Origin: Nocardia terrae
Lineage (GTDB): Bacteria; Actinomycetota; Actinomycetes; Mycobacteriales; Mycobacteriaceae
NCBI RefSeq assembly: GCF_009760405.1
Contig: NZ_WRPP01000005.1
Span: 496,001-560,000, forward strand
Reading direction: 5' to 3'
Length of the DNA: 64,000 nucleotides
In this document: piece by piece, positions 34,350 to 42,493 of the stretch
How positions within the stretch are numbered: position 1 is the first letter of the stretch
Layout of the letters: every line of letters starts with the position of its first letter
Position numbers and translations under genes: made by a program
The notes under the pieces: generated by a model
Database searches by the model: none
The model's input: only the letters and a program-made list of their open reading frames with translations
What the model was told of the DNA's origin: nothing

Positions 34350-36292
34350 GCCGTGGCCTCCTGTTCGAGCGCAGGAGCCGCGACGTCGTACTCGTCCGCC
34401 TCGAAGGTGAGCGTGCGCTGCCAATAGTCGATGTACTTCCACGGGCTGCTGATCACCACGCGCCCGGCGTCATTGCGGTAGTAGGTGGTCATGCCCGGGT
34501 GGACCCAGATGCACCGCGACAGCGCTTCATCGAGTTCCTTGTTGTAATCCCAGAAGACCTTTTCCAGGATTTCGACACTGGCCGAGTCGCTCTCGAAAAG
34601 GTGACCGATCGCCTGCATGACATAGCGCATCTGGAACTCGGTCGGATGCACCGCACTGCCGCCGTGGCCGGCATTGGTGTTGGGTCCGTTGAGGATGAAG
34701 AAGTTCGGGAAGTCGGGGACGGTGATTCCCAGATAGGCGCGGGCGTCGTCGGTGCCCCACTGCTCGCGCAGCACGCGTCCGGACTTGCCCCGAATCTCCA
34801 TGGGCCACAGGAATTGCAGCGTCTTGAAGCCGGTGGCCAGCACGATCACGTCGGCCTCGTACTCGGCGCCCGAAGTGGTGACAATCGTGGACTCCCGCAC
34901 TTCCGCGACCCCCTCGGTGACCAGGTCGACGTCCTCACGACGGACCGCGGCGAACCAGCCGTTGTCGATCAGTGGCCGCTTGCCGTACGGCGGGTATTCC
35001 GGTACACAGGCGTCGATGAGATCGGTCCGGTCGCCGAGCTGCTTCTTGATGTAGTCGGTCAGGAAGACACGGTGACGCTCGTTCGCCGCGTTGATCGAGC
35101 GGTCCGGGTGCGGCCAGTCGGGGTCGATCTGCAGGGACGGGTGCAACCGGTCGCTGAAGTTCCAGAAGGCCCGCAGGCGGTACCAGCCAGCGTAGTACGG
35201 CACCGCGTCCATCAGATAACGGATGCCTTCGCTGACGTTGCGGTGATAGTTGGGGTGCGGCAGCGCCCACTGCTTGGAGCGCTGGAAGATCAGCACCCGT
35301 TCGGCCTCATCGACAATGGTCGGCACCACCTGCATCGCGCTGGCGCCGGTGCCGATGACCGCCACCCGCTTGCCCGCGAGGCTGACATCCCGTTGCCATT
35401 CGGCGGTGTGCATGACAGGGCCGTTGAAACCGTCCAGTCCGGGAATGGCAGGGAGCGAGGGCCGGTTCACCTGGCCGACAGCCGAGATCAGCACATTGCC
35501 GACGAGAGTCTGCGCGCCGGCCGGGCCGGACACGTGCACGCTCCAGGTAGCCGTCGCCTCGTCGTACTCCGCCCGCGAAACTTCGGTTTCGAACAGGATG
35601 TTCTCGCGCACGTCGTAGGCCTCGGCCAAGCGCACCAGATAGTCCTCAACCTCGTCACGCTTGGCGAAGTATCGCGACCATTTCGTGTTCGGTGCGAAAG
35701 CGAAGGAATACAAATGGCTCGGAGTGTCCACGCCACAGCCGGGATAGACGTTCTCCCACCAGGTTCCGCCGACTTCGGCGTCCTTTTCGATCAGCGTGTA
35801 GTCGATACCTGCGGCGCGCAGCTTGATGGCCGCGCACAACCCGGACAGGCCGGCACCGATGATCAGCACCCGGAAGCCGGCGGGCGGCTCACCGACAGCG
35901 ACGTCGCGGGAAGTAAGCCCCAGCTCTTCGGAGAGCAGCGGCCCGTACTCGCGCGGCACGTCTTCCACCATCGCCACCTCGAGCATTTCGGCGACCTGCG
36001 TGGGCGTGAGATCGACCGGGGTCAGCCGACCCGCGCGATAGTCGACGACGGCATCGAATGCCGCCAACCGGATCTCCTGCTGCAGCTCCTCCGGCAATCC
36101 ACCGGAGTCGTTGTCGTCCAACGGAAGTCCCCGGCGAGGCCGGTACGGTTCCCGCAGCCAGCGTTCGTCACCGGTCAGCTGAGCGAGCACCATGAGCAGT
36201 GTGGGGATGTTCGCCTCGTCGAGTGCGGTGCGCAACTGCTCGGTGGCAGAAGCTTGGCCATCCAGGCCGGGTGCCGCAACCGTGTCGGACAT
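34346..36292 (-). CDS. Type I Baeyer-Villiger monooxygenase (flavoprotein)
   Basis: A 648-residue FAD/NADPH enzyme that inserts oxygen next to a ketone to give an ester or lactone. The FAD motif IIGAGLSGLCAA starts at about residue 144, the NADPH motif is VIGTGASAMQ, and the BVMO fingerprint FxGxxxHxxxW is FNGPVMHTAEW (residues 289-299, His295). About 135 residues precede the first Rossmann motif, an N-terminal extension like that of 4-hydroxyacetophenone monooxygenase-type BVMOs. ATG 36292 follows GAAGGGA. First gene of a five-gene operon (BVMO, SnoaL, ECH, two dehydrogenase subunits), with both regulatory elements in its promoter. Confidence 0.93.
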   Translation of the reverse strand: MSDTVAAPGLDGQASATEQLRTALDEANIPTLLMVLAQLTGDERWLREPYRPRRGLPLDDNDSGGLPEELQQEIRLAAFDAVVDYRAGRLTPVDLTPTQVAEMLEVAMVEDVPREYGPLLSEELGLTSRDVAVGEPPAGFRVLIIGAGLSGLCAAIKLRAAGIDYTLIEKDAEVGGTWWENVYPGCGVDTPSHLYSFAFAPNTKWSRYFAKRDEVEDYLVRLAEAYDVRENILFETEVSRAEYDEATATWSVHVSGPAGAQTLVGNVLISAVGQVNRPSLPAIPGLDGFNGPVMHTAEWQRDVSLAGKRVAVIGTGASAMQVVPTIVDEAERVLIFQRSKQWALPHPNYHRNVSEGIRYLMDAVPYYAGWYRLRAFWNFSDRLHPSLQIDPDWPHPDRSINAANERHRVFLTDYIKKQLGDRTDLIDACVPEYPPYGKRPLIDNGWFAAVRREDVDLVTEGVAEVRESTIVTTSGAEYEADVIVLATGFKTLQFLWPMEIRGKSGRVLREQWGTDDARAYLGITVPDFPNFFILNGPNTNAGHGGSAVHPTEFQMRYVMQAIGHLFESDSASVEILEKVFWDYNKELDEALSRCIWVHPGMTTYYRNDAGRVVISSPWKYIDYWQRTLTFEADEYDVAAPALEQEATA

Positions 36293-36336
36293 AGTCTTCC
36301 CTTCATGTTCATCCGCCGTGGAACCTCCACTGTGGT

Positions 36337-36348
36337 GAACGATCGTTT
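36337..36348. promoter_or_regulatory. GAACGATCGTTT operator in the BVMO leader
   Basis: Core AACGATCGTT (36338-36347) is a perfect palindrome, 45 bp before the BVMO start and downstream of the TGAGAC promoter. On the minus strand it is preceded by TTGG, giving GGAAACGATCGTT, which is shared with the sites at 28.0 and 37.3 kb. Confidence 0.6.
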
Positions 36349-36404
36349 CCAATAGGACAGGATTTTCCCGACCGCGACCGAGGACCACGCGAAATCGAGC
36401 ATCG

Positions 36405-36455
36405 ATTTTTGAGCTCTAGTGTCTCAAATATATGCCGCAGGAGTCCCCGGGTCAA
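36405..36455 (-). promoter_or_regulatory. Promoter with TGAGAC element, BVMO operon
   Basis: Minus strand: -35 TTGACC (36450-36455), 17-bp spacer, -10 TATATT (36427-36432), TGAGAC (36421-36426), N7, CTCAAAAAT. TTTGAG and CTCAAA form a clean inverted repeat with 9 bp between. The -35 lies 11 bp past the upstream gene's stop. Confidence 0.75.
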
Positions 36456-36465
36456 TCGGCTTCGG

Positions 36466-37254
36466 TCACGCGCCCGTGAACTTCGGCTTCCGGCGTTCGG
36501 TGAATGCCTCGACGCCTTCCCGCAGGTCAGCACTACCGAGCGTCATTTCCTCATACGACAGCGCCAGATCGACCACTTCTCCCGCCCGCTGCCGCGACAA
36601 TTGATTGAGCACCCGCTTCGTGCCCTGAACCGCGAGTGGCGCGAGCTGCGCGATGCGCAGCGCGAGCTTCAGCGCCTCCGCGCGCACCTGGTCCGCTTCG
36701 TCGACGAGATCGGTGACAAGTCCCAGCTGGAAAGCGGTTTCCGCGGTCAACGGATCGCCCGTAAGCAGATGCCGGCGCGCACGCAACATCCCCGCCGAGG
36801 CGGGCCACACCAGGCAGCCACCGTCACCGGCCACCAGGCCGATGGCGACGTGAGTGTCGGCGAGCGTTGCCGAACGCACCGCCACCACGGCGTCACAGGC
36901 GAGCACCACGGTCGCGCCGAGACCGATCGCAGGCCCCTGAACAGCAGCGATAATCGGCTGCGGCACAGCCAGAAACGCGTCCAGCAGAGCGCCCGCGTCA
37001 TCGATGATGGTGCGGCGCACGGCGGCATCCTCGTTCGCGGCACGCATGAGCGCGAAGTCGCCACCCGCGGAGAACGCCGAGCCTGTCGATGCGAGCACAA
37101 TCGCCCGCACCGACTCATCGGCCCGCAGCGCACGGAGGGTCTCAGTGAGATCGTGATGCAACTCGCGATCGAATCGGTTCAGCAACTCCGGCCGACTGAG
37201 CACGATCTCGGCCACCCCGTCCGCCCAAGTGGTGAGTTCCAGTGTTGCGCCCAT
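36466..37254 (-). CDS. Enoyl-CoA hydratase/isomerase-family protein
   Basis: A 262-residue crotonase-fold protein (LSRPELLNRFDRELHHDL; GPAIGLGATVVLACD; VAIGLVAGDGGCLVWP). Neither classical hydratase Glu is present, so it is probably not a simple enoyl-CoA hydratase. ATG 37254 follows GAAGGAG. It is divergent from the dehydrogenase at 37366. The promoter between them (-35 CTGACG, -10 TACAAT on this strand) carries an AACGATCGTT palindrome just after the -10. The BVMO operon follows 173 bp downstream on the same strand with its own promoter. Confidence 0.88.
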   Translation of the reverse strand: MGATLELTTWADGVAEIVLSRPELLNRFDRELHHDLTETLRALRADESVRAIVLASTGSAFSAGGDFALMRAANEDAAVRRTIIDDAGALLDAFLAVPQPIIAAVQGPAIGLGATVVLACDAVVAVRSATLADTHVAIGLVAGDGGCLVWPASAGMLRARRHLLTGDPLTAETAFQLGLVTDLVDEADQVRAEALKLALRIAQLAPLAVQGTKRVLNQLSRQRAGEVVDLALSYEEMTLGSADLREGVEAFTERRKPKFTGA

Positions 37255-37291
37255 CGTGACTCCTTCAGCGTCTGTCAACTGTCGATCAGTT

Positions 37292-37332
37292 AACGATCGT
37301 TTCCATTGTAGCGGGATCGCTGGTACCGTCAG
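37292..37332 (-). promoter_or_regulatory. AACGATCGTT operator and promoter between hydratase and dehydrogenase
   Basis: Minus strand: -35 CTGACG (37327-37332), 16-bp spacer, -10 TACAAT (37305-37310), then AACGATCGTT (37292-37301) immediately downstream. A weaker plus-strand promoter (TTCCAT 37301-37306, 17 bp, TACCGT 37324-37329) overlaps the same palindrome, so one repressor could control both divergent genes. Confidence 0.65.
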
Positions 37333-37365
37333 GTCAGGTTGCGAGGTCGAAAGTAGGAGCCATCG

Positions 37366-38487
37366 ATGCTGCGTACGGTGTTCACCGACGAACACGAGGA
37401 CTTCCGCCGAATCGTGCGGGCGTTCGTCACCGAGGAGATCGAACCCGAGTACCCCAGTTGGGAACAGACCGGACGCCCCAGCCGCCACTTCTGGCGACGA
37501 GCCGGTGAACTCGGCATCCTCGGCATCGGAGTGCCGGCCGAGTACGGCGGACTTCCCGACTCGACCTTCCTGCACAGCGTGGTGGTTACCGAGGAGATCC
37601 AGAAGCGGTTCCTCGCGCTCGGCGGGCTACGAGTACAGACCGATATCTGCATGCCGTACTTCCTGCATTACGCCACCGACGAGCAGAAACGACGCTGGCT
37701 GCCCGCCCTCACCGACGGCAGTGCCATCGCCGCACTCGGGCTCTCCGAGCCGGGTGCCGGATCCGATCTCAAAGCCATGAGCACGCGCGCGGTGCGCGAC
37801 GGCGATCATTACGTGGTCAACGGCGCGAAGACCTTCATCTCCAACGGCGCGGCGGCAGATCTGATCATTCTCGCTGTGAAGACCGACCCGCAGGCCGGAC
37901 GCCAAGGCATCAGCTTGCTCGTCGTGGAGGGCGGCACCCCCGGCTTCGAACGCGGTCGTAGCCTGGACAAGCTCGGCCTGAAAGCCCAAGATCTCGCGGA
38001 ATTGTCGTTCACCGATGTCCGCGTTCCGGTCTCGAACCTGCTCGGCGAGGAGAACCGCGGCTTCGAATACCTGACGGCGAACCTGGCCCAGGAGCGGCTG
38101 TCCATCGCGGTGAATTCCCAAGCCGCCGCCAGCGCGATCCTTGCACACACCGTCGCATCGCTCGCCGGTTCCGAGCCCGGCCAGCACGCCCGATTCGAGC
38201 TGGCCGCTTGCGCCACCGAGATCGAGGCCGGCCAATCCCTCATCGACCGGGCGCTGACCGAGCTGGCCGGTGGCACGTTGTCACCCGCCGATGCCGCGAT
38301 GGCCAAGCTGTTCTGCACCGAGCTACAGAGTCGTATCGCCGACCGCTGCCTGCAGCTGCACGGCACGGCCGGCTACGCAAAGAAGGGCCTGATCGGACGC
38401 GCTTATCTCGATGGCCGCGTCAGTCGTATCTACGGCGGATCGAGCGAGATCATGAAGGTCATCATCGGTCAAACTCTCGGGCTCTAG
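37366..38487 (+). CDS. Acyl-CoA dehydrogenase, isovaleryl/long-chain-type active site
   Basis: A 373-residue dehydrogenase. LSEPGAGSDLKAM is the FAD/substrate loop. The C-terminal motif is YGGSSEIMK with Gly at the medium-chain catalytic position, whereas Glu243 in AQERLSIA occupies the catalytic position of the isovaleryl-CoA and long-chain enzymes. That pattern suits branched or bulky substrates. ATG 37366 lies 10 bp after a weak AGTAGGAG. A second dehydrogenase follows 35 bp downstream, forming an operon. Confidence 0.92.
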   Translation: MLRTVFTDEHEDFRRIVRAFVTEEIEPEYPSWEQTGRPSRHFWRRAGELGILGIGVPAEYGGLPDSTFLHSVVVTEEIQKRFLALGGLRVQTDICMPYFLHYATDEQKRRWLPALTDGSAIAALGLSEPGAGSDLKAMSTRAVRDGDHYVVNGAKTFISNGAAADLIILAVKTDPQAGRQGISLLVVEGGTPGFERGRSLDKLGLKAQDLAELSFTDVRVPVSNLLGEENRGFEYLTANLAQERLSIAVNSQAAASAILAHTVASLAGSEPGQHARFELAACATEIEAGQSLIDRALTELAGGTLSPADAAMAKLFCTELQSRIADRCLQLHGTAGYAKKGLIGRAYLDGRVSRIYGGSSEIMKVIIGQTLGL

Positions 38488-38522
38488 CTTCGCGTCGTCG
38501 AGAATTTCGAGGAAGCCTCCAG

Positions 38523-39704
38523 ATGTCCACGCCCGCCGAAACACCCACTCTCCCACTGCTGCCCACGCCGGAGGAGAAGCTTCTCCGCACCGCGGTCGCC
38601 AAACTCTCGCACCGCTACGGACCGGCTTACTTCCACCGTGTCACCAGTGCCGGGCAACCGGCGGCCGAAATATGGAACGATCTGGCGGCCGCCGGATACG
38701 TGGGAGTCCACCTTCCCGAGGAGTACGGAGGCGGAGGTGGCGGATTGGCCGACCTCGCCGCCGTGGTCGAGGAGACGGCGGCAGCGGGGGTTCCCACTCT
38801 GGCCGCCGTGTTCTCGTCCGGAGTGAACGGCACCATCCTCGCGAAGCACGGCACGGCCGAACAGCGCGCCCGATGGCTGCCTGGATTGATCGACGGCACA
38901 ACGATGAGTTCCTTCGCGATCACAGAGCCCGGCGCCGGTACCAATTCGTTCAATATCGCCACCGCGGCCCGCCGCACCGAGACCGGTTGGTCGATCACCG
39001 GACAGAAGCACTACATCTCCGGCATGGACCAAGCGGGCTGGGTACTGGTGGTCGTTAGAACGGGCACCGACCGACAAACCGGCCGAGCGCGACTGTCGCT
39101 GTTCAACCTCGACGCCGATACCCCTGGGCTGACCTTCCAGCCGCTGCCGACCGAACTACAGATTCCTGAGCGGCAGTCGACGGTGTTCTTCGACGATGTC
39201 CACGTGACACCGGATCGCCTGATCGGCCCCGAGCACGAAGGCCTACGCGTTGCCTTCGCCGGTATGAATGCCGAACGTCTGCTGGTCAGCTCGATCTGCA
39301 CCGGCGTCGGCCGTTACGCGTTGGACAAAGCTGTCGAGTACGCCAAACAGCGCACCGTGTGGCGTGACCCGATCGGATCCCACCAGGCGATCGCGCACCC
39401 GCTCGCCGCGGCGCGGATCGAACTGGAAGCCGCGAAACTGATGACCGAGAAGGCTCTACGACTCTACGACCTCGGCCGCGACGACGGGCAATACAGCAAC
39501 ATGGCCAAGCTGACGGGTGTCGACGCGGGTCTGGCCTGCCTCGACGCTGCGATTCAAACTCACGGCGGCAACGGCGTCGCCGTCGAATATCACCTGTCCA
39601 ACTACTGGTTCCTCTTGCGCATGCTCAAGATCGGTCCGGTCTCGAAGGAGATGATCCTCAATTTCATCGCCGAGCGAACGCTGGGTCTGCCGCGTTCGTA
39701 CTGA
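38523..39704 (+). CDS. Acyl-CoA dehydrogenase (paralogue of the 2.9-kb enzyme)
   Basis: A 393-residue dehydrogenase. ITEPGAGTNSF is the substrate/FAD loop, NAERLLVSS carries a Glu in the alternative catalytic position, and THGGNGVAVEYHLSNYW lies in the C-terminal domain. It matches the protein at 2852-4024 over its length, including the identical C-terminal LGLPRSY. ATG 38523 follows GAGGAAGCC; the longer frame overlaps the preceding gene. It forms an operon with the dehydrogenase upstream and is followed by a TetR gene after 51 bp. Confidence 0.92.
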   Translation: MSTPAETPTLPLLPTPEEKLLRTAVAKLSHRYGPAYFHRVTSAGQPAAEIWNDLAAAGYVGVHLPEEYGGGGGGLADLAAVVEETAAAGVPTLAAVFSSGVNGTILAKHGTAEQRARWLPGLIDGTTMSSFAITEPGAGTNSFNIATAARRTETGWSITGQKHYISGMDQAGWVLVVVRTGTDRQTGRARLSLFNLDADTPGLTFQPLPTELQIPERQSTVFFDDVHVTPDRLIGPEHEGLRVAFAGMNAERLLVSSICTGVGRYALDKAVEYAKQRTVWRDPIGSHQAIAHPLAAARIELEAAKLMTEKALRLYDLGRDDGQYSNMAKLTGVDAGLACLDAAIQTHGGNGVAVEYHLSNYWFLLRMLKIGPVSKEMILNFIAERTLGLPRSY

Positions 39705-39733
39705 GCCCGTCCGGCATGCCAATCCGACACGTG

Positions 39734-39752
39734 AACGATCGGTCCGTACACT
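39734..39752 (+). promoter_or_regulatory. AACGATCGGT site in the promoter of a leaderless TetR gene
   Basis: AACGATCGGT (39734-39743) lies 3 bp upstream of -10 TACACT (39747-39752). The GTG start at 39756/39759 is where transcription should begin, so the mRNA is probably leaderless. This is the arrangement expected of autoregulation. Confidence 0.55.
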
Positions 39753-39755
39753 GTA

Positions 39756-40331
39756 GTGGTGAATCGCGAACAACGAATTCTTGAAGCAGCCGAGAAACTG
39801 TTCTCCGAACGCAGTTTCGACGGGATCGGAGTCGACGCGATCGGCAAGGAGGCGGGCGTCACCGGATCCGCGATCTATCGCCACTTCTCCAACAAGGACG
39901 AGATCCTTTCAGTGCTGTTCGATCAGGCCACCGACGCGCTACTGGTTCGCATCAGTGAACCGTTGGAGGATCCGCGCGCGGAGCTGGAGCGCTTGATTAC
40001 CGCGCACGTCGAGTTCGCGGTCAGCCACAGCCGTCTCGCCGGCATCTGGGCTCGCGAGCAACGAGCCCTCACCGAGACGCACCAGCGCAACCTCGCGCGG
40101 CGTCAGCGGCGTTATACCGACCGGTGGATCGACGCACTCGACCGCTGCTATCCCGGACATCCCCGCGAGGACCTGGTCTCCACCGTCCGAGCCCTGCACT
40201 CCCTGATCACATCGGACGCCACTCGTCCGTCCGGCGGCAAGCGCGCCCCGCAACTGCAGGCCCTTCTCACAAATCTGGCGCTCGCCGCCGTCGAAGGATT
40301 GGCTCAGCCCGCGATCGAAGCGGTCGGCTGA
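39756..40331 (+). CDS. TetR-family regulator, candidate reader of AACGATCGTT
   Basis: A 191-residue TetR protein. The helix-turn-helix is GVDAIGKEAGVTGSAIYRHF (about residues 25-44), with the classic IYRHFSNKDEIL continuation, like mycobacterial fatty-acid-catabolism TetR repressors. Two GTGs in tandem (39756, 39759) have no ribosome-binding site and sit at the likely transcription start. Its own promoter contains an AACGATCGTT-type site, making it the best candidate for the regulator of that palindrome. The 3' end overlaps the convergent hydrolase gene by 28 bp. Confidence 0.9.
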   Translation: MVNREQRILEAAEKLFSERSFDGIGVDAIGKEAGVTGSAIYRHFSNKDEILSVLFDQATDALLVRISEPLEDPRAELERLITAHVEFAVSHSRLAGIWAREQRALTETHQRNLARRQRRYTDRWIDALDRCYPGHPREDLVSTVRALHSLITSDATRPSGGKRAPQLQALLTNLALAAVEGLAQPAIEAVG

Positions 40332-41125
40332 GCCGCGAAACGCACCAGCGCAGCATCGAATTCGTCCGGGCACTCGATCATCGGATAGTGCCCGCATCGA
40401 TCGATTTCGATGAGTTCCGCATCAGCCAGCCGCTCCGCCAGCCAGCGCGCACCTTTGCTGGAATGCACCGGGTCGGCAGCACCGATGATCTGGAGGACCG
40501 GAAGAGTCACCCGCGGTATGTCGCCGACAAGGTCGGTGCGGAACATCGTCCGATAGCACTCGACCGCGGCCCATGAAGGCATCGACAGGAAGATCTGCAC
40601 GAGCCAATCGACAACTCGATCGCTGGGGGCCTGCGGGAATCCCGCAAGGATCGCCCCCCGGCGAGAGGTGATCCGATCTTCGCATTCGGCGGCGACCGCA
40701 GGCTGTTCGAGCTGGTCCGGCAGTCGGCCGAACGGGAATTCGGCGCTGCGACTTGCCCGTACGCCGTTCGAGCCCACCAGAGCCAACCGCGCGATGCGGC
40801 GCGAATCTCGCGCGGCGGCACGGAAGGCAACCTGCCCTCCGAACGACCAGCCGACGAGAGTGCAGGCTTGGACGTCCAGCTGTTCCAGAACTGCCAAGAG
40901 ATCGCCCGCAAGGGTGTCCATGTCGTATCCGTCGATCGGCTTGTCCGACGAGCCGTGGCCTCGCTGGTCGACGCACAATACGCGATGCCGCTGGGCGAGG
41001 ACCCGCACCTGCCGGTCCCAGACACGGTGGTCCAGGCCGAAGCCGGGAACCAGCACGACGGGACTCCCCTGGCCTATGTCCTGGACGTAGAGTCGAACCC
41101 CGTCCGCGACCTCGACGTAAGGCAT
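40304..41125 (-). CDS. Alpha/beta-hydrolase
   Basis: A 273-residue hydrolase with an HG-type oxyanion segment (VLVPGFGLDHRVW), the nucleophile elbow GWSFGG (Ser94), an acid in IIGAADPVHSS and the catalytic His in GHYPMIE. Such enzymes open lactones or esters or cleave C-C bonds; next to a BVMO-containing gene set, hydrolysis of a lactone or ester is plausible but not shown. ATG 41125 is chosen because homologous sequence starts there; the longer frame crosses the promoter region. An AACGATCGTT palindrome lies 24 bp upstream. Confidence 0.9.
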   Translation of the reverse strand: MPYVEVADGVRLYVQDIGQGSPVVLVPGFGLDHRVWDRQVRVLAQRHRVLCVDQRGHGSSDKPIDGYDMDTLAGDLLAVLEQLDVQACTLVGWSFGGQVAFRAAARDSRRIARLALVGSNGVRASRSAEFPFGRLPDQLEQPAVAAECEDRITSRRGAILAGFPQAPSDRVVDWLVQIFLSMPSWAAVECYRTMFRTDLVGDIPRVTLPVLQIIGAADPVHSSKGARWLAERLADAELIEIDRCGHYPMIECPDEFDAALVRFAAQPTASIAG

Positions 41126-41148
41126 TGCACCCCCATTTATCGGAAGTA

Positions 41149-41158
41149 AACGATCGTT
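41149..41158. promoter_or_regulatory. AACGATCGTT operator upstream of the hydrolase
   Basis: Perfect palindrome 24 bp before the hydrolase start. On the other side, 11 bp away, is the -35 of the divergent dehydrogenase promoter, so both genes could be affected. Confidence 0.6.
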
Positions 41159-41168
41159 CTCGTCATGA

Positions 41169-41220
41169 TTGACGACCCACGGATCGTACCATAATATTGA
41201 GACGTAAAGGTTCATAAATA
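41169..41220 (+). promoter_or_regulatory. Promoter with TGAGAC element, acyl-CoA dehydrogenase 41236
   Basis: -35 TTGACG (41169-41174), 17-bp spacer, -10 TAATAT (41192-41197), TGAGAC (41198-41203), N7, TTCATAAATA. The ribosome-binding site GAGGAGAG and ATG follow at once, so the leader is very short and the element covers the transcription start. Confidence 0.75.
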
Positions 41221-41235
41221 GACGAGGAGAGTGGC

Positions 41236-42399
41236 ATGGGCGCCGCGACATCGAGCAGGTTCACGACGGAACAGCGCGATTTCGCCGAGGCGGTGCGAGA
41301 GTTCTGCCGACGTGAATGCGGCACCCGTGAGCAGCTGGACACGCTGACACAGGGCGGTACCGAGGCGCACAGCCCCGAGCTGTACGCGAAACTCGCCGCC
41401 ACCGGCTATGTCGGAGTGTCGATGCCCGAGGAATACGGCGGCAGCGGCGGCGGGCCCATCGAGCAGGTCATCCTCTTCGAAGAGCTGTACTACGGCCTTG
41501 CCCCGGTTCACGGCGCAGGCACCACTCACACCGTCGCAGGGGTCTTCAAGCGATTCGGTTCCGAGGAACAGAAGAAGGCGATCCTGGCCGCGGCCGCCTC
41601 GGGAACAGTCCTGTCCATCAGCGTGTCCGAGCCGCAGGCCGGGTCGGATGCGGCGAACATCGGGTGCCGAGCACAACGGGTGCCGGGTGGATATCGCATC
41701 TCCGGGCAGAAGACCTGGTGCTCCGACGCACAGTTCGCCGAGTACATCCTGGTGGTTGTCCGAACGGACCGCGGGGACACTCGGCACGAGGGCCTGACCA
41801 TGCTGCTGGTGCCTTCGAACGCCGAGGGCCTGACCATCCGGCCCATCAACACCATGGGCGGACGCGAGGTGAACGATCTCTATTTCACCGATGTCTTCGT
41901 TCCCGAATCCGACATGGTCGGCGTCGAGGGCGGCGCGTGGCGCCAGCTCATGGCAGGGCTCAATGGCGAGCGGCTGGTCTGCGCAGCACAGGGCCTGGGC
42001 ATGGCCCAGCGCACGTTCGACGACCTGCTCCGCTACGTGACCGAACGCGAGCAGTTCGGCACCCGCATCGGCTCGTTTCAGGCACTGCGCCATCGCATCG
42101 CCGATCTCGCCATCGAGATCGAGGCCGCACGGGCGCTCACGTATGACACCGCACTCCGCATCGCCGACGGCGGCGGTGACCCGCAGGAGCTGGTCCGGCT
42201 CACCTCGATGGCGAAAGTCAAAGTCACCACCACGGCCAAAGCCGTAGCGCTCGAAGGCGTTCAAATGATGGGTGGCTACGGATATGCCGTCGAGTACGGC
42301 ATGGAAGCCCACCTCCGGCGCGCGATCGCGCCCACGATCTACGCCGGCACCAACGAGATCCAGCGGGAGATCATCTCAGGCACCTACGGCCTGCGTTGA
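41236..42399 (+). CDS. Acyl-CoA dehydrogenase
   Basis: A 387-residue dehydrogenase with all family marks: MPEEYGGSGGG, VSEPQAGSDAANI (FAD/substrate loop), NGERLVCA (Glu in the isovaleryl/long-chain catalytic position), REQFGTRIGSFQALRH and YAGTNEIQREII. It stands alone on the plus strand under the TGAGAC promoter, preceded by GAGGAGAG, and is followed by a TetR gene with a promoter of the same kind. Likely acts on a branched or bulky acyl-CoA; substrate unknown. Confidence 0.93.
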   Translation: MGAATSSRFTTEQRDFAEAVREFCRRECGTREQLDTLTQGGTEAHSPELYAKLAATGYVGVSMPEEYGGSGGGPIEQVILFEELYYGLAPVHGAGTTHTVAGVFKRFGSEEQKKAILAAAASGTVLSISVSEPQAGSDAANIGCRAQRVPGGYRISGQKTWCSDAQFAEYILVVVRTDRGDTRHEGLTMLLVPSNAEGLTIRPINTMGGREVNDLYFTDVFVPESDMVGVEGGAWRQLMAGLNGERLVCAAQGLGMAQRTFDDLLRYVTEREQFGTRIGSFQALRHRIADLAIEIEAARALTYDTALRIADGGGDPQELVRLTSMAKVKVTTTAKAVALEGVQMMGGYGYAVEYGMEAHLRRAIAPTIYAGTNEIQREIISGTYGLR

Positions 42400-42429
42400 C
42401 CGGAACCGCCACCGAGGGTGGTGTCGAAA

Positions 42430-42480
42430 CTGACATCGAGCGCCCCAGCCACTATTATTGAGACACCATTCCTCTAAAAT
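42430..42480 (+). promoter_or_regulatory. Promoter with TGAGAC element, TetR gene 42494
   Basis: -35 CTGACA (42430-42435), 17-bp spacer, -10 TATTAT (42453-42458), TGAGAC (42459-42464), N7, CTCTAAAAT. The GTG start is 14 bp beyond. A regulator carrying the shared element in its own promoter is the natural candidate for the protein that binds it. Confidence 0.75.
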
Positions 42481-42493
42481 GAAGGAGAGTCTC

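Noticed and set aside
36338-36347. AACGATCGTT as an ordinary restriction-type or chance palindrome
   Set aside because: Chance would scatter it in genes; the copies seen are intergenic and positioned at promoters, and flanking bases are partly shared. A genome scan is still needed.
34214-36355. Long plus-strand open frame (713 codons) opposite the BVMO gene
   Set aside because: It is a mirror of a high-GC gene; its translation is rich in Arg/Asp/His/Gly with no recognisable domain, while the minus strand encodes a complete BVMO.
41197-41220. Reading TTGAGA as a -35 and TAAATA as a -10 in the shared element
   Set aside because: The spacing would be only about 12 bp. A proper -35 (TTGACG) lies 17 bp upstream of TAATAT, so TGAGAC is downstream of the -10.
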